Assembly (NCBI GenBank): GCA_933822405.4
Contig: CAKOGP040002103.1
Span: forward strand, 1-64,000
DNA from: Cylindrotheca closterium
Lineage: Eukaryota > Bacillariophyta > Bacillariophyceae > Bacillariales > Bacillariaceae
Reading direction: 5' to 3'
Length of the DNA stretch: 64,000 nt
Part shown: positions 40,505 through 51,821 of the stretch, piece after piece
Layout of the letters: the number at the start of each line of letters is the position of its first letter
Numbering within the stretch: the first letter of the stretch is position 1
The notes under the pieces: model-generated
Told to the model about the DNA's origin: nothing
Databases searched by the model: none
Seen by the model: the letters and a program-made list of their open reading frames with translations, nothing else
Program-made: the position numbers and the translations under genes

Positions 40505-40945
40505 TGAAGTCATTTCGACACTCATCTTTTTGGTTCTTTCCACGATCACTTGATTGTGGTGATATCAGATTCAGAAAAAAGTTTCTCTTCTTTCGTCTTC
40601 AGCTTCTGAATATGGGAATTCTTGATTGTAATCCAAGAAACAGGAATCAATCATTTGTCAGTCTTTGTCAGCTTGTAGTCCTAGTCAATCGCTGTATTCT
40701 ATAAACTATATTATGTTTTACAACATCTAATAGCGTGACACCCGCTTGTAGGGACGACTTTAATTGAAAGGAGGACAGAGGACGCGTGCAACTCTTACAG
40801 TGCGCAGCACTGTGTTGAATGGAGTCGTCATCCCAGTTGTCGTGGGGGAAATTCAGCTCTCTGCTGGATTTCTTTGGATTTCAAAAGCCTTGAAAGGTGT
40901 CAACCGAGAGCAAACAATCTTAACATGTAGTAGTAGCCGTATCGT
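40505..40945 (+). repeat. Diverged direct repeat, copy 1
   Basis: Collinear with 41905-42345: both contain TTTC..CGACACTCAT, CAATCATTT(G/A)TCAGTCT, a TATATTAT stretch, GCAGCACTGT followed by TTGAATGGAGTC, GCTGGATTTCTT and GA(G)CAAACAATC. Many substitutions and small indels separate the copies. Confidence 0.8.
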
Positions 40946-41662
40946 CATAAAATCTGTTCCACTTCCGTCCTCAAGTCCTTCCCAACTTCCAACCCCAAGT
41001 CCTACCTTAAGTCCTGAGGACAAGAAGCATCCTAGGAATACTATTCGCTTTGTGATTGAGCCGGTCGGTGGAAGAGCTGGGTGTGGTGGCACAGTAAAGC
41101 TTTCTGCTCGCAATCACAAAGTGGGGCTATTTGGGACATCGAAGAAGAGCCAAAGGTTTTGTAACACCAAAACTATATCTAGCGTAAGCGCATACGAAAT
41201 CATCATCGCTGGTGGCCTAGATAACGTCAAACACCTGATTGAAATGGAATATAATGGCAACTCCCGCACCTGTTATTCATCCATGAGAGGGTTCTACGTT
41301 GCTTGAGGGGACAATCGATGACCTACCTACTCCGCCAGATAAATGCATCCAGGTTCGTCGAATGACAAAGGGCTTTTTGCGCTGCTCCAACCACGAAAGA
41401 TATTACTTCAACATCCATGGGTACTACAAGGATTTGTCTGGAAGAGTGTCTATTCTAGACATCAACGTCAAGGATAATGGAGAAAGGTCGTGTGTTGACT
41501 TCTAGTAGGCCAACATCCAACTACGACTTTGGCAATCCGATAAAAGATTATTATCAGACGACACCAGTGGATTTTTATAGAGGATACAACAATGAATTCT
41601 TAAATTTTTTTCCTGGTACTGAGAGTATGATGCTTCTAGCTTTGACTATACTATTCGGATGA
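40920..41662 (+). pseudogene. Decayed secreted-protein-like gene
   Basis: Three consecutive plus-strand frames appear to be pieces of one gene: 40920-41306 with a Pro/Ser linker (PSPSPTLSP-like) and Cys-containing strands; 41299-41505 with CIQVRRMTKGFLRCSNHERYYF; and 41477-41662 ending in a hydrophobic tail (MMLLALTILFG) like a GPI signal. The overlaps imply at least two frameshifts. The expected start (ATG ACA TGT in the second repeat copy) reads TTA ACA TGT here. Family unknown. Confidence 0.45.
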
Positions 41663-41904
41663 AGAGGAACGTAAAACAGTAAATTGTGGACCCGTCATTC
41701 TTCGCAGCATGAGAAGAATTCAGTTATCGGTCAGTCCGTCTATCAAGGATTGAGGAGTACCAGGTACTTCATGAGACCTTCACTCCTTATTGTAAATATA
41801 GAGTAGCATCGTAAAGAGCAACGGTGGAGATCACACATTGTAAAAGGCAGCCTATCGACAAGTGTCGGAGACTGGGGAACCTGCCAAAACTACATTCCTT
41901 ACGT

Positions 41905-42345
41905 TGTATTTCACTCGACACTCATTGTTTTGGATTTTCCCCAAACCAGTTGATGTGGTTTGAGATGATTCGCAAATGTTTCTTTTGCTTCCGAATGAAG
42001 GGAAACCAATCATTTATCAGTCTCTGTCGGGTCTCTTATCATCTTCTAGTCAATCTTTTGGTTCTATGAGTTATATTATATTTTATGACATACAGTAGTG
42101 TGGCACTCAATTTTAGGGATGCGTCAATTTCTTGGACAGGCGGCGCATGGTGCAGCTCTGGCAGTAGTACGCAGCACTGTCTTGTTGAATGGAGTCATCC
42201 TAGCTTTACTAGAGTGTCGTTGTGGCTTAAAGCAAGCAATTAAGTTGACTTGACTTTCTTGCTGGATTTCTTCCGCTTTATAAAAACATCTTGCAGTGTC
42301 AGTTGTACCGTATCAATTGAGAACAAACAATCATGACATGTAGCA
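41905..42345 (+). repeat. Diverged direct repeat, copy 2 (promoter-like)
   Basis: The second copy ends with a TATAAAA motif at about 42280-42290 and, some 45 bp later, ATGACATGTAGC at 42333, which looks like a promoter and start codon; the frame from that ATG closes after about 28 codons. Copy 1 lacks the TATAAAA and the ATG. Confidence 0.7.
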
Positions 42346-42362
42346 AAGGCGTTTCGGTTTCA

Positions 42363-42623
42363 TCATCGCTTGTCCTTGAACATTGTATATCTGGATGCTG
42401 CTGCTGTCGAGTTGGATGAAATTGTGGTGGTGGCAGTCGATATTTCACTGCCTGGTCCGCTAGGCTTTTCTTGTTTCATGTCATAGAGCGCAAAGAAGTG
42501 TTCGAGTTGCTCTCGTGTCACTTCTTCCTTGAACTGTTCGTCGTCTTGCTGGGCACAACAAACTCCATCCATCATGCCAAAGAGGTTGGCCAAGGACGAT
42601 CGGACTGAAAAATTGGAACTCAT
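42363..42623 (-). CDS. Small protein, unknown
   Basis: 86 residues from ATG 42623. MSSNFSVRSSLANLFGMMDGVCCAQQDD is followed by a charged helix (EEVTREQLEHFFALYDM) and a Thr/Ser-rich tail. The Cys pair followed by an acidic helix looks like a genuine short protein, but I recognise no family. The tail overlaps the end of the diverged repeat. Called on start context, composition and the ordered helix only. Confidence 0.5.
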   Translation of the reverse strand: MSSNFSVRSSLANLFGMMDGVCCAQQDDEQFKEEVTREQLEHFFALYDMKQEKPSGPGSEISTATTTISSNSTAAASRYTMFKDKR

Positions 42624-43262
42624 CTTATGTACGGTAGTTACCGGTGGTGTAGTTGAATGAATGAGTGAATGAGTGAATGAACGTATGTATGTGTCAACAA
42701 ACCCTACTCTGTGTGCGTTTAGCCCTCTGGGTGTGCGTCGTATCGGAGAAATGAATTTGAAAGGTCATCTTTTTCGAGAAGTTCACGATGCGGCGTTTTG
42801 TTCACTAGGATGGATTTTTGAACTACGATTGAACATTCACGACTGATTGAATAAAATCAATCACTTGGCAAAACGCATGTCATGTGATTTATCAGTGGTA
42901 TCGCTATGCACCAGACAGCGCCGGTGCGCCGGCTCTTGGGTTATGGTCCCCGCTTTGAATCGTGAGTGGCTTGGCCAGTTTTCATCGTTGGATTTCTACA
43001 GAAAAAACGGGACCAGACCCAGACACACTCAACGTGCGATATTTTTCGCTATCGCCATACACGTCTGACTGACTGCAAAACTCGAGAGACAAAAAATACC
43101 GGTCTTCACATCAAAAACAGGAAACAGAACTATTAATCGTTGCCTACTTCTATTATTAGTACCAATCAACGCTAACTGGCATTCACATACATCAACAGTC
43201 CCATAAAAACCTTGACACGACAAACCACACAATTAATTAATCTACACAACAAACAAGCAACC
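42624..43262. promoter_or_regulatory. Divergent intergenic region with GAAT repeats
   Basis: 639 bp between divergent starts. GAATGAATGAGTGAATGAGT-type repeats at about 42654-42690 lie just upstream of the small minus-strand gene. A GCGCCGGTGCGCCGGC stretch near 42920 is GC-rich. No gene seen. Confidence 0.45.
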
Positions 43263-45723
43263 ATGGACAGCGATGAGGAGATGAAGAAAGCCAAGATGGC
43301 TGCGGCAGAGATTTCCTTTTATCTTCAGAGTGACTTTGATGATGATACTTGCACGCTGGCAAGTCTCCAATCGGATATCAGTAAGATGTCACTGAAGAGT
43401 GCCCAACAACCGAGAGCCCAAAAACCTGGTGCCTTTTGGACTACCTATCACGGGGAGCAAGAAGCTTCCTCCTCTCACCACAATATTCCGGAGGAAACCA
43501 AGGAAGAGAATGATGACTATGACACTACACCTCCCAGAGGTTCTCGATTGTCCGCGCCTCAGCCAGCCGATCAAGACAACTTTACCAGCCGAAGGCGGCA
43601 AACGATTACCGAAGCCAGAAAAACGTGTCAACGGGTGGAACAGCTATTGGAAGCCGCCTCGGATGCTTTGGAGGGTACCAACCAGAGCAACAATGCTCAA
43701 GCAATGCCAGCAGGCTCCGCACACTCCACGGCTTCTGGACCCAGCACACCCCCCAGTACCAATCTCTATCAAGGGTTTGCGGCTGCTTCTGCTGCTGCAT
43801 CACCTGCAGCAGTCTCTCCCAGAAAATCATCCAAGGATGAATCAATATCAAACAAGGAAGCCAAATCTTCTTCTCCAGTATCTCCTCCTCGAACCATGAT
43901 GTTGAGCAAGGCACCCGCCCCAAGAATAATTTCTACCCGAACGCTCATGAGAGCTGCTGCTGCTAACAGTTCGATTCCTTCTACCAGAACCCTTTTGAGC
44001 AAGGAAGATCAGCAACAACGAAGGCCAGCCGAAGCAAAGGTGATTGAAACCCTTGCGGCACCGAGGCAATTCAACTCGTTTGTGTCGGAATCTTCGGCAG
44101 GATCGAGTACGATTGCGGCAGCACTGCCAACCGTACCCGTCCAACGGAATGTACCAGTCAATCGACCCATTGTTCCAACTACTCCTGGTGCCTTTTCGAT
44201 TCCAGGAAGAAATGCTCCACCTACGGCTACAGTCCTTCATGTGGAAGAGATTGATCCAGAAGTGGAAGAAAATGAGGAAGAAGATGACGATGATGAATGG
44301 AATGAATTGGATCGAATATTAGATGTCGATGAGGAAGAATGGAATCGTTTGGACAAGCCCAACGAGTTGAAGAATCAAGTTGTGGAAGCCAACCTTGTGG
44401 TGGCTGCCCGTTTGGCTGCCGATGATGAAGACTCCATCCATGCTCAAGTTCGAAAGAGTATCCTAGAAAAGACCCCAAGAGCTGCTGTCGTTCACGTAGA
44501 ACACGGTGGCGAAGCACAAAAGATGGAGGATCCGATTCGAGAGGCCATGCGAAGGGCCGAACTCGAACGCTACAAGCCTCGAGGTGTCAAGGAAAAGCTA
44601 TTTGGAGATGGCAAGACGGCCATGCTCGATATTGGTACAGCTCCGGATGACTACATTCGCAAGCGTGTTACAATGCCATTCACGGTCAAGCAGAATGAAA
44701 CTACCGGAAACTGGGTCTGTTCGGTCCAAACAAACCAAAAGGCATGGGAAAAGTGCCAACGAGGAGACAACTCGGCCAGTGCCAATCTTGATTTGATGCG
44801 ATCGGTCAAGACCTTTTCGGCATCTACCGAAAAGGCTGCGCTCGAAGCTGGTTATGCCATGGCACCACCAGTCATGGAATCCTTTGATGAGAACCCCATT
44901 TGTTGCCTGTGCAAGACCAAGTTTGCAGTCTTTCGCCGACCACACCACTGCAAGAACTGCGGAGTCGTTGTCTGCTCTTCGTGTGCCTGCAGCTGGTCCA
45001 GTCGGCGAGTACCATCTACCTACAATACGGCCAAGAAGGAAAAGGTTATTGTCTGTCAAGCATGCGACTGGTTGGGGGACAATTTCCAAAAGGCAGTCAT
45101 GAATGGTGATTTGCCACGGGCTCAGGCTTTGCACAAGACTGGAAATGTCAATCTGAGGCATCCGTATGGCGCGTGGACCAAGGGAGGAAAAGAAGTATTG
45201 TAAGTTTTGCGAGCAAGCATCATTTGCATCTGTTTTGCACTTGATGGACCATTTCTGACAATCGCGTTTCAATTTTTGTTCTCGCAGCAATCCCATTCAT
45301 ATGAGCATTCTTGGAGGCAATCTAGACCTTGTTCGATGGCTGATTGAAGAAAAGTGCTGTCCACTGAGACGCCGAGACAAAGCCAAGTCTCTTTTGTGCA
45401 CTTCCAAGGGCCGATCACCAATTCGATTGGCACTCACCCTGGAAAATCCAGAAATCCTGAGGTTCCTGGTATCGGAGCAAGGCATGTCACTCGAAGCGGA
45501 AGATTTTCGTGGGGACTACAAACAGTTGTTGGTCCACCTCACAACCTTGCTACACACTGTGCCCGGGCCCATGCTGAGGCCAAAAGAAGAGTCTTCTGAC
45601 AGATCCATTTCGATCGACCTGGACCACTTGAATGCTAGCCTCCCACAATTTGAACGGGCTGCAACTACTGAGGAAAGGACCATCAAGAAGAAAGAAGCTG
45701 AGTTCCGACGAGGATCATTTTGA
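43263..45723 (+). CDS. FYVE-type zinc finger / ankyrin protein
   Basis: Exons 43263-45199 and 45288-45723, with an 88-bp phase-2 GT-AG intron, give 790 residues. The N-terminal 380 residues are low-complexity (Ser/Ala/Pro, then an acidic EEDDDDEWNE run). A FYVE-like finger spans about 547-598: CCLC, RRPHHCKNCG (the basic phosphoinositide-type motif), VVCSSC and VCQAC, eight Zn ligands. The C-terminus is ankyrin-like (NPIHMSILGGNLDLVRWLI, SPIRLALTLENPEILRFLV). FYVE domains bind phosphatidylinositol 3-phosphate on endosomes; the His-His-Cys-Lys core fits, though the WxxD motif is not obvious. A role in endosomal traffic or signalling is inferred. Confidence 0.85.
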
Positions 45724-46071
45724 AAAAGTTTTACTCCAAAGTATAATTTGGAACACAGATATATTTATAATTGTAAGCAATAGTGTTTCGTGATAAATCA
45801 ATCTACTCGTACATTTTATGAAGGATCATCATCATCGTCCACTTGTCACCAAGGAGGTCTGGGCATCGTACGGATGGAGAAATTTCTGGTTTTGGTAAGC
45901 GGATCATCCCATTCTGTTTTGTGGTGTCTATCGTCACCGCACCACCGATCATACCAATACACATAATGTAGCATTGTATATACTGAACAGCGATATACTT
46001 TCTGTTCCCAATTCACAAGCGACAGTAGTGCACAACCTTACTCGCCATCGAGTGATTCAAAAGGTTTGTCG
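45724..46071. other. Intergenic region
   Basis: 348 bp between the FYVE gene and the next LRR gene in the same direction. An ATCATCATC run lies at 45826. Nothing else recognised. Confidence 0.45.
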
Positions 46072-47966
46072 ATGAAAAGGAGCCACGAGGAAGTCTCGGA
46101 AGATGTCTTTGTGTACCACGAAAACACAGACCTTTCCTCCATTCCAACAGATATAACCGGCCTGAGAATTGATGACTCTGTCAAGAAGATTCCACCCGAC
46201 ACGTTTGAAGGACGAGAACAATTGGTCAATGTGGAGTACCCAGAGGGATTGGAAGTCATTGGAGGTCAAGCTTTTCAAAATTGCACCCTTCTTGAGGAGC
46301 AACACTTTCCGTCGACTCTTGTCGAGATTGGTCCAGATGCCTTCAATGGTTGCTATGAGTTCAAAGTCGTGGGAAGCTTTCCAGTGAACCTTCAATGCGA
46401 AAAGCTACAAAGCATCGAAATCCTTACTGGCGCATCTTGCCTGAAGTCTGCGTTCGCCGCTTGTACAAGTTTGACACATGCTAGGCTTCCTCTTGGAATG
46501 GTGACGATATCTCCGCTTTTGTTTCGATATTGCAACTCGCTGTTTGATGTGAATGTACCTTCTTCGGTAATCGAGATTGGAGTTGGGGCATTCGATAGTT
46601 GCCAAAGCCTTGCATTGATCGAATTGCCCATCGGATTGAAGCTAGTTGGACACCGTGCTTTTTCCAGAACTGGATTGAAATGCTTTCATTTCCCTTCGAC
46701 AGTGGAAGCTATAGGCAGCGACGTTCTATCGGATTGTGAAGAGCTCGAATCTGCAACGCTTCCATCCAAGCTAAAAGCTATCCCAAATGAAGCTTTCCAA
46801 GCCTGCTCCGCATTGAAAAATATCACCATTCCAATATCGGTTGTCACAATTGGAATTGGGGCTTTTGTAAACTCTGGGTTGACTCATTTAGACCTTTCAA
46901 AATGCAATTTGACTAAAATTGAAAGGGCGGCCCTTGCTTTCTGTTCTCAACTGAAGACCATACTTCTTCCACGAACAAATCTGGAATTCATTGATGAGGA
47001 GACCTTCAAAGGCTGTTCTTCCTTGACGCATCTGAGGATCCCGCCAACTGTCGATTGCATTGAAGGTGGTGCATTTGCTGATTGTACCTCGTTGCTGTCG
47101 GTGGAGGTGCCCGAAACGTTGGAGGACGTTACATTGATTGTCTATAATGAAGAAGAAGGCTACCTAGGTGGGTACAATCCTCTCGTCAACTTTTGTCTTC
47201 CTCCATCAGAAGCACTAGGTGATCTTGAAGATTACAACTTCATGAATGACATGAAGTTACGAGAAGCTGCGAATGATTGTCTAGATCTGGTCAACAAGCT
47301 GGAACATAGATTCGACGGTCTTCCACTCCACCGTGCTTGCTATTTTCAGAACTATCATACACTAGAAGATAATATTGATAGCATTCAGAACATTGTCAAT
47401 GCCGATCCAGCTGCTTGCAGCATGTGGATTTCTGTGGGATGACTCCATTCCATTTCCTTGGCTTGTCTCACATGCCGTGCCTGCATATGTTTCAAGAGCT
47501 TCTTTCGGTATCCTCTGCAAATATTATGATGCGATCTCTCGACGTCTTTGGACGTACGCCGTTGGACTACTTATGCAAGAACCAGTTAAAAGCAGCAGCA
47601 TGTGTGACGAAATCATTGGTTTATATAATCCTGGAGCCCCGTGTCCTATTCTTAGGATTGAATCACTGGAGAGACCAAATCATGTCAGGAGTGGAGAAGC
47701 TACAGGTTGCAGATACAACCTCGCTAGCCACCGAAGTCACTTCCGTTTGTCAGAAGCTCGCAGAATGCGAAAGGATTGAGGTTCTTTCGTTGCTTGAGGT
47801 GGCTGTATGGAAAATGAAAGTTGGGCAAGAAAAGGCAACAGAGGAGGACACTCACGAGAGCTGTCGAGTGAATTGTGGAGGCAGCACCGTGGTGACGAAT
47901 GTGATGGGATTTGTGGATAGTGTCACCTTGCCGATCGCTTCTTGGGATGATTCTGGCTGGTTGTGA
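46072..47966 (+). pseudogene. BspA-like LRR / ankyrin protein gene with one frameshift
   Basis: ATG 46072 (a TTG six bases earlier is not needed) opens a frame with LRR_5 repeats (LEVIGGQAFQNCTLLEE, VVTIGIGAFVNSGLTHL, CIEGGAFADCTSLLSV) that ends in stop at 47440-47442. From about 47413 a second frame, in the -1 register, carries LQHVDFCGMTPFHFLGL, ankyrin-like FGRTPLDYLCKNQLK, and the C-terminal module LSLLEVAVWKMKVG plus CRVNCGGSTVVTNVMGF. The same order occurs in the intact gene at 33554-35401. Restoring one base near 47413 would give about 630 residues, near the paralogue's 615. No intron fits the junction. Real decay or sequencing error cannot be told apart here. Confidence 0.7.
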
Positions 47967-48610
47967 TCAATTCGAAGAGATTCATGGATCGTGTTAGCTG
48001 CACTACTCCACGATGATTCAAACCTTGTCAATCACTTCTTGGGGATGATCTTAAAGGGCACGCTCTAAAGTATGCTTTTACTTGAGAAGCACTTGTATGA
48101 TTATGCTGCCACACTGGGTAGATACAATGAAATATTCTCCACTGAATAGTGAAAGATGATTTGTAGTCGACACGACTGGATAAAAGAGCACACTGTCAGT
48201 AGTACAATGTGTAAATGCGAGACTGCACATGCCGCATACAGGTAGGACGAAGTTGTGCACACCATGGATGTGATGCTATGCCTACAAGAAGCAAATGTTT
48301 GGTCGATGTGAGACTATCGCAACTGTACATGACTACGCTGGGAGTGCCCAGCAGCAGAAGATGCATCGATAATTTTTTGCATTGAAGAATCATAGTTCTA
48401 ACAGAGAAATAGGATTCATTACTGATTGATGAAGGTTCATTCGAGCGATAGACGCATCGTGTTGCTCAAAGGGTAAACATGAGATGAGTAAAGCTATTCA
48501 CAACTCTTATGATGGTGGCGTATTCATACAGTTGGCGCTGACATTACCATCAGACTGGTCGAGCTTCAAGATGGCCTTCTGGCATCGATTTTCCTGAGAC
48601 TGATCACAAA
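47967..48610. other. Convergent intergenic region
   Basis: 644 bp between stops. Short open frames on the minus strand (48078-48260, 48196-48393) have no recognisable content. Confidence 0.45.
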
Positions 48611-50997
48611 TCATAGAAGCATAGAAAGAGCAAAAGCGAGACAGCGGAGGGATATTCTACCGGTAGTGGCAGAAGCAGACTCGTCACCTGGGCTCCCCCC
48701 AGAAGGCGTGATGTCGCTACTGCCGGCCATCACAGTAAAGGTATTTTGGTAAACACCAGATTCACCGGAATTGGATCCTTTCCAATTTGTTTCGTCTCCT
48801 ATTCCAGAAATCAATTCAGATTTGCTTCCCGATGTAGGCCCAACATACTGATAGTTGTCAAGGTGACTCAAGACCGTGTTTATCTGCTCTAGTCCCGGTG
48901 GTAGCGCGCCATTGCTACTGCTAAAACCACTGCTGACCCAAGGGCCACTGAAGCTTAGAGCTGCAAGGAAGTTGTATGTAGATTCTGTCGGTTTACAGTA
49001 AACAGCAAGAGCGTCGCCCTGAGTTGAAAGAGCAAGGCTGCCACTCACGGCAGACCAGCTGCTGGAATACAGTAAAGTGGATTCATCCCCGAATCCAAAA
49101 ATGCTGCCTTTTGGGATCCCACTGTCTGGTACAATCAACTACAAGAAATAGAGTTAGTGGAAGATCTCTAGTTCCGTTCGACAGTAGAGATTTCTTCTTA
49201 CCTTGACGGTGCCTTCGGAACCTCGAAAGCCGTCGCTGGTCCAAGCATCATCAGTCAAGTACAGCTCTAGATTGGCAGGAAGATCCTGAAGCGCAACGAG
49301 GGCAATCTCATCTGGATCATCACTGTGAACACCAATGACTTGCACATCACCAGGTTTCAAACCGCGACAGTCTGATACGGTGTCAGAAGCAACAACAAAT
49401 GAATTCTCAAACTTGAGTGGCTGTGCGTTGTCAAAACCACTCCAATACTCTTCGTTTGCAATTGCCGCTACAATGTCTGACTTCTTCCCATCTGCTGGAC
49501 CAATATAGATGTAGTTATCGAAATGAGGCAGTGCAATGCTGGCATTTTCTAAGCCAGCTGGTAGACCGCTGTTGTTGCTGTCCGATTGAGTTGCGTCCCA
49601 AACATTGTTGGTTGTAGCAGCTCCCAAAAAATTGTATTTTCCTTCCGACGGCTGGCAATACACAATTACAGAGTCGCCTTGAGTGGAAAGGGCCAAGGCC
49701 CCGGTCTGTGTCCACGCCGTTGCCAGGAGGAGGTTTGAGTCTTCACCAAATCCGAAAATGGTCCCTGCCGAAAGCCCTCCTTGTGGAACAATAAGCTTTT
49801 GAATAAAGATGATTGATGTGAGTTTGGGTTGGATTTGGGTACAGCATTTCATTTTGTGTTCCTTACCTTTCCAGTTCCCTCCGAATCTCGGAATTCGATA
49901 CCAGCCCACCCGTTGTCCGTCAGATAAATTTCCAATCCACCAGGGAGATCCACTAGTGTTACGAGGGCAACCTCGTCGGGACTGTCGCTGTGCACCCCAA
50001 TGACTTGGATATCCCCAGCTACCAATGCACCACATGCCTCGGAATCCAACGGAGGAAGAGAGATCGTAGGGGAGGTAATAGGAGAAGCAGTAGGAGGAGG
50101 TGCATTTCCACCCAGGCTGCACTCGTAGCCATTGGATTGATTCGGTTGTGCCGCCTGTCCATACAATCTTTCAACGAGATCGGGAAAGTCCACAAAGATA
50201 TTTCGGTTCCCTTGCCAACGCTCACAAACACGCCCATTTCGATTCCTTTCCACCTCATCCACCGGATCGGTTTGGTGCCATTCTATCAATTGCGACAAAT
50301 ACGCCAACTTGGTGTCCGAAACTTCCGTCGGGCAATCTGTCAACTCCAGATTTGGGTCTCCTCCAACACCCGAATACCGCAGTTCCATGTAGAACAATGC
50401 TCGGGCAATATCTCCACGCACCTCTGTAGGTGGAAGCCAAACCTCATTGTCCGTAGTCGTACTGTCGGACGCTTCGGAATGGGCAGGGCTTCGGCAGCTA
50501 TCCAATGGTTCCACAATCCCACACGCCGCAAAATATTTGTTGCCCCGTGCCGAGTTGACATTGACATCTGCCGGTCGCAAATGATGGACGTCGGTAAAGT
50601 CAGCTCCGCTATAACCTACACCATGTGATTTGGGCCACAAGTGCTCCCGATTCCAGGCTCGGCTTTGACCAGACGGAGCCTCGCCTTGTGCCTCATGATC
50701 GGAATAAATCAGTTTGACAGTAGTCCCAGGTTGGCTACCTGGATCGAGGTCCATGAGCGCATCCCAAGTGTCTTCTCGACTACTTGTGTAAGGAAGAACG
50801 TTTCGATGAGTCGACTTCAAGAGATTGCTGATTTCCTGGCGACTAGGATTGTCAGAAAGGGAATCATAATAAACATCTCTGCCACATCCACTGTATACTG
50901 CCGCTGTTTGGGCAGCCACAAAGGTAACTGATTGAAGACAGATTGCGAAAGTCAAAGTCGTAGCAATGGCGAGCAAAGGGGGTGTAGTTTGTGTCAT
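48611..50997 (-). CDS. Secreted EndA/endonuclease I with two C-terminal repeats
   Basis: Three exons (50997-49867, 49795-49202, 49138-48611), both introns phase 0, give 750 residues. After a signal peptide (LLAIATTLTFAICLQSVTFVAA), residues 30-300 form an endonuclease I (EndA/NucM) domain with the His-Me finger motif NREHLWPKSHG and DVHHLRPADVNVNSARGN. A Pro/Thr linker leads to a 198-residue extracellular module repeated twice, starting GDIQVIGVHSD (about 328) and GDVQVIGVHSD (about 526); each has YLTDxxW and EGT(G/V)K|LIVP at the exon junction. The last residues (LRCLAFALSML) could be a GPI signal. The module resembles bacterial secreted-protein domains (I recall GDI.. FTDNGW), suggesting acquisition from bacteria. 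It probably degrades extracellular DNA/RNA, for instance for phosphate scavenging. Confidence 0.85.
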
Positions 50998-51168
50998 TTT
51001 GATATGAAAGATCTATGACAATGATCTCATGATCAAGATCTCGAATGCAATGGTGTGTGCTACGGTATGTGCACAGTGTTCCGTTCCGTATTCCGTTCCG
51101 AATGCCGATTGACGACTCGACTCCGGCGACTACAATAACCTGCGCCAAATTCAAAATATAAAAATACA

Positions 51169-51820
51169 ATGGCTAAACATTTAGCACGCGTAATTCCCAA
51201 AATCAGAAGAATTACCGTCACCTACAAAAATCGGCACTCCAAAATTCTTCACAACACAAAAGCGGTTTCGATTTCTCAAGGATACCTCCAGCAAAGGCCA
51301 CTTTTCACGAGCGAGCAAGCGATGTCAAGTGATTCGATCCGAGACCGGAAGGAGTACATGCTTTTGAACTCAACCTTTAAATTTCTTGCTAAAAACAACG
51401 AAGAGAGATTCTTTCGCAAAAGGATCCCAGAGTCCGATATTCAGTGCTGGCTGAATTATGTCGTTGATTCGATCAAAATGATGTCCATCAACGAAAGATG
51501 GATAAACACCGGAAGCTGGATGATCTTGATATTGAAATATTGTATCAATGTAGCATTCCAATGTCATTCAAGGTGGTTCCTGCTGCTTTGGCTTTTCAGT
51601 GCGACTTCTTTCAATTGTTGGTCACCTTCCTCAAGGCTCGGACAGAATACGGTCTACCCTCCCGGAAGTGAGTGAATCTGTTGCCAAGATTGTTGTGAAT
51701 GCCTACACTGCAGCAACTAAGACATTCGACAATGACCTACTCACTTGTACTCATACACGTGGGTATATCTGTAAAGAAATATTTTCTTCTGTATGTATTG
51801 CACCTAGCTTTCACTCGTAG
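51169..51820 (+). pseudogene. Broken gene, unknown family
   Basis: From ATG 51169 a frame codes a basic N-terminus and RKEYMLLNSTFKFLAKNNEERFFRKRIPESDIQCW, then loses coding character. A second frame continues as KMDKHRKLDDLDIEILYQC, followed by SFKVVPAALAFQC, and a third as EVSESVAKIVVNAYTAATKTF. Each step is a -1 shift, at about 51480 and 51665, so two missing bases would unite the pieces to about 200 residues. A GT donor-like GTGAGT at 51668 offers an alternative for the last join. Family not recognised. Confidence 0.45.
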
Positions 51821-51821
51821 C

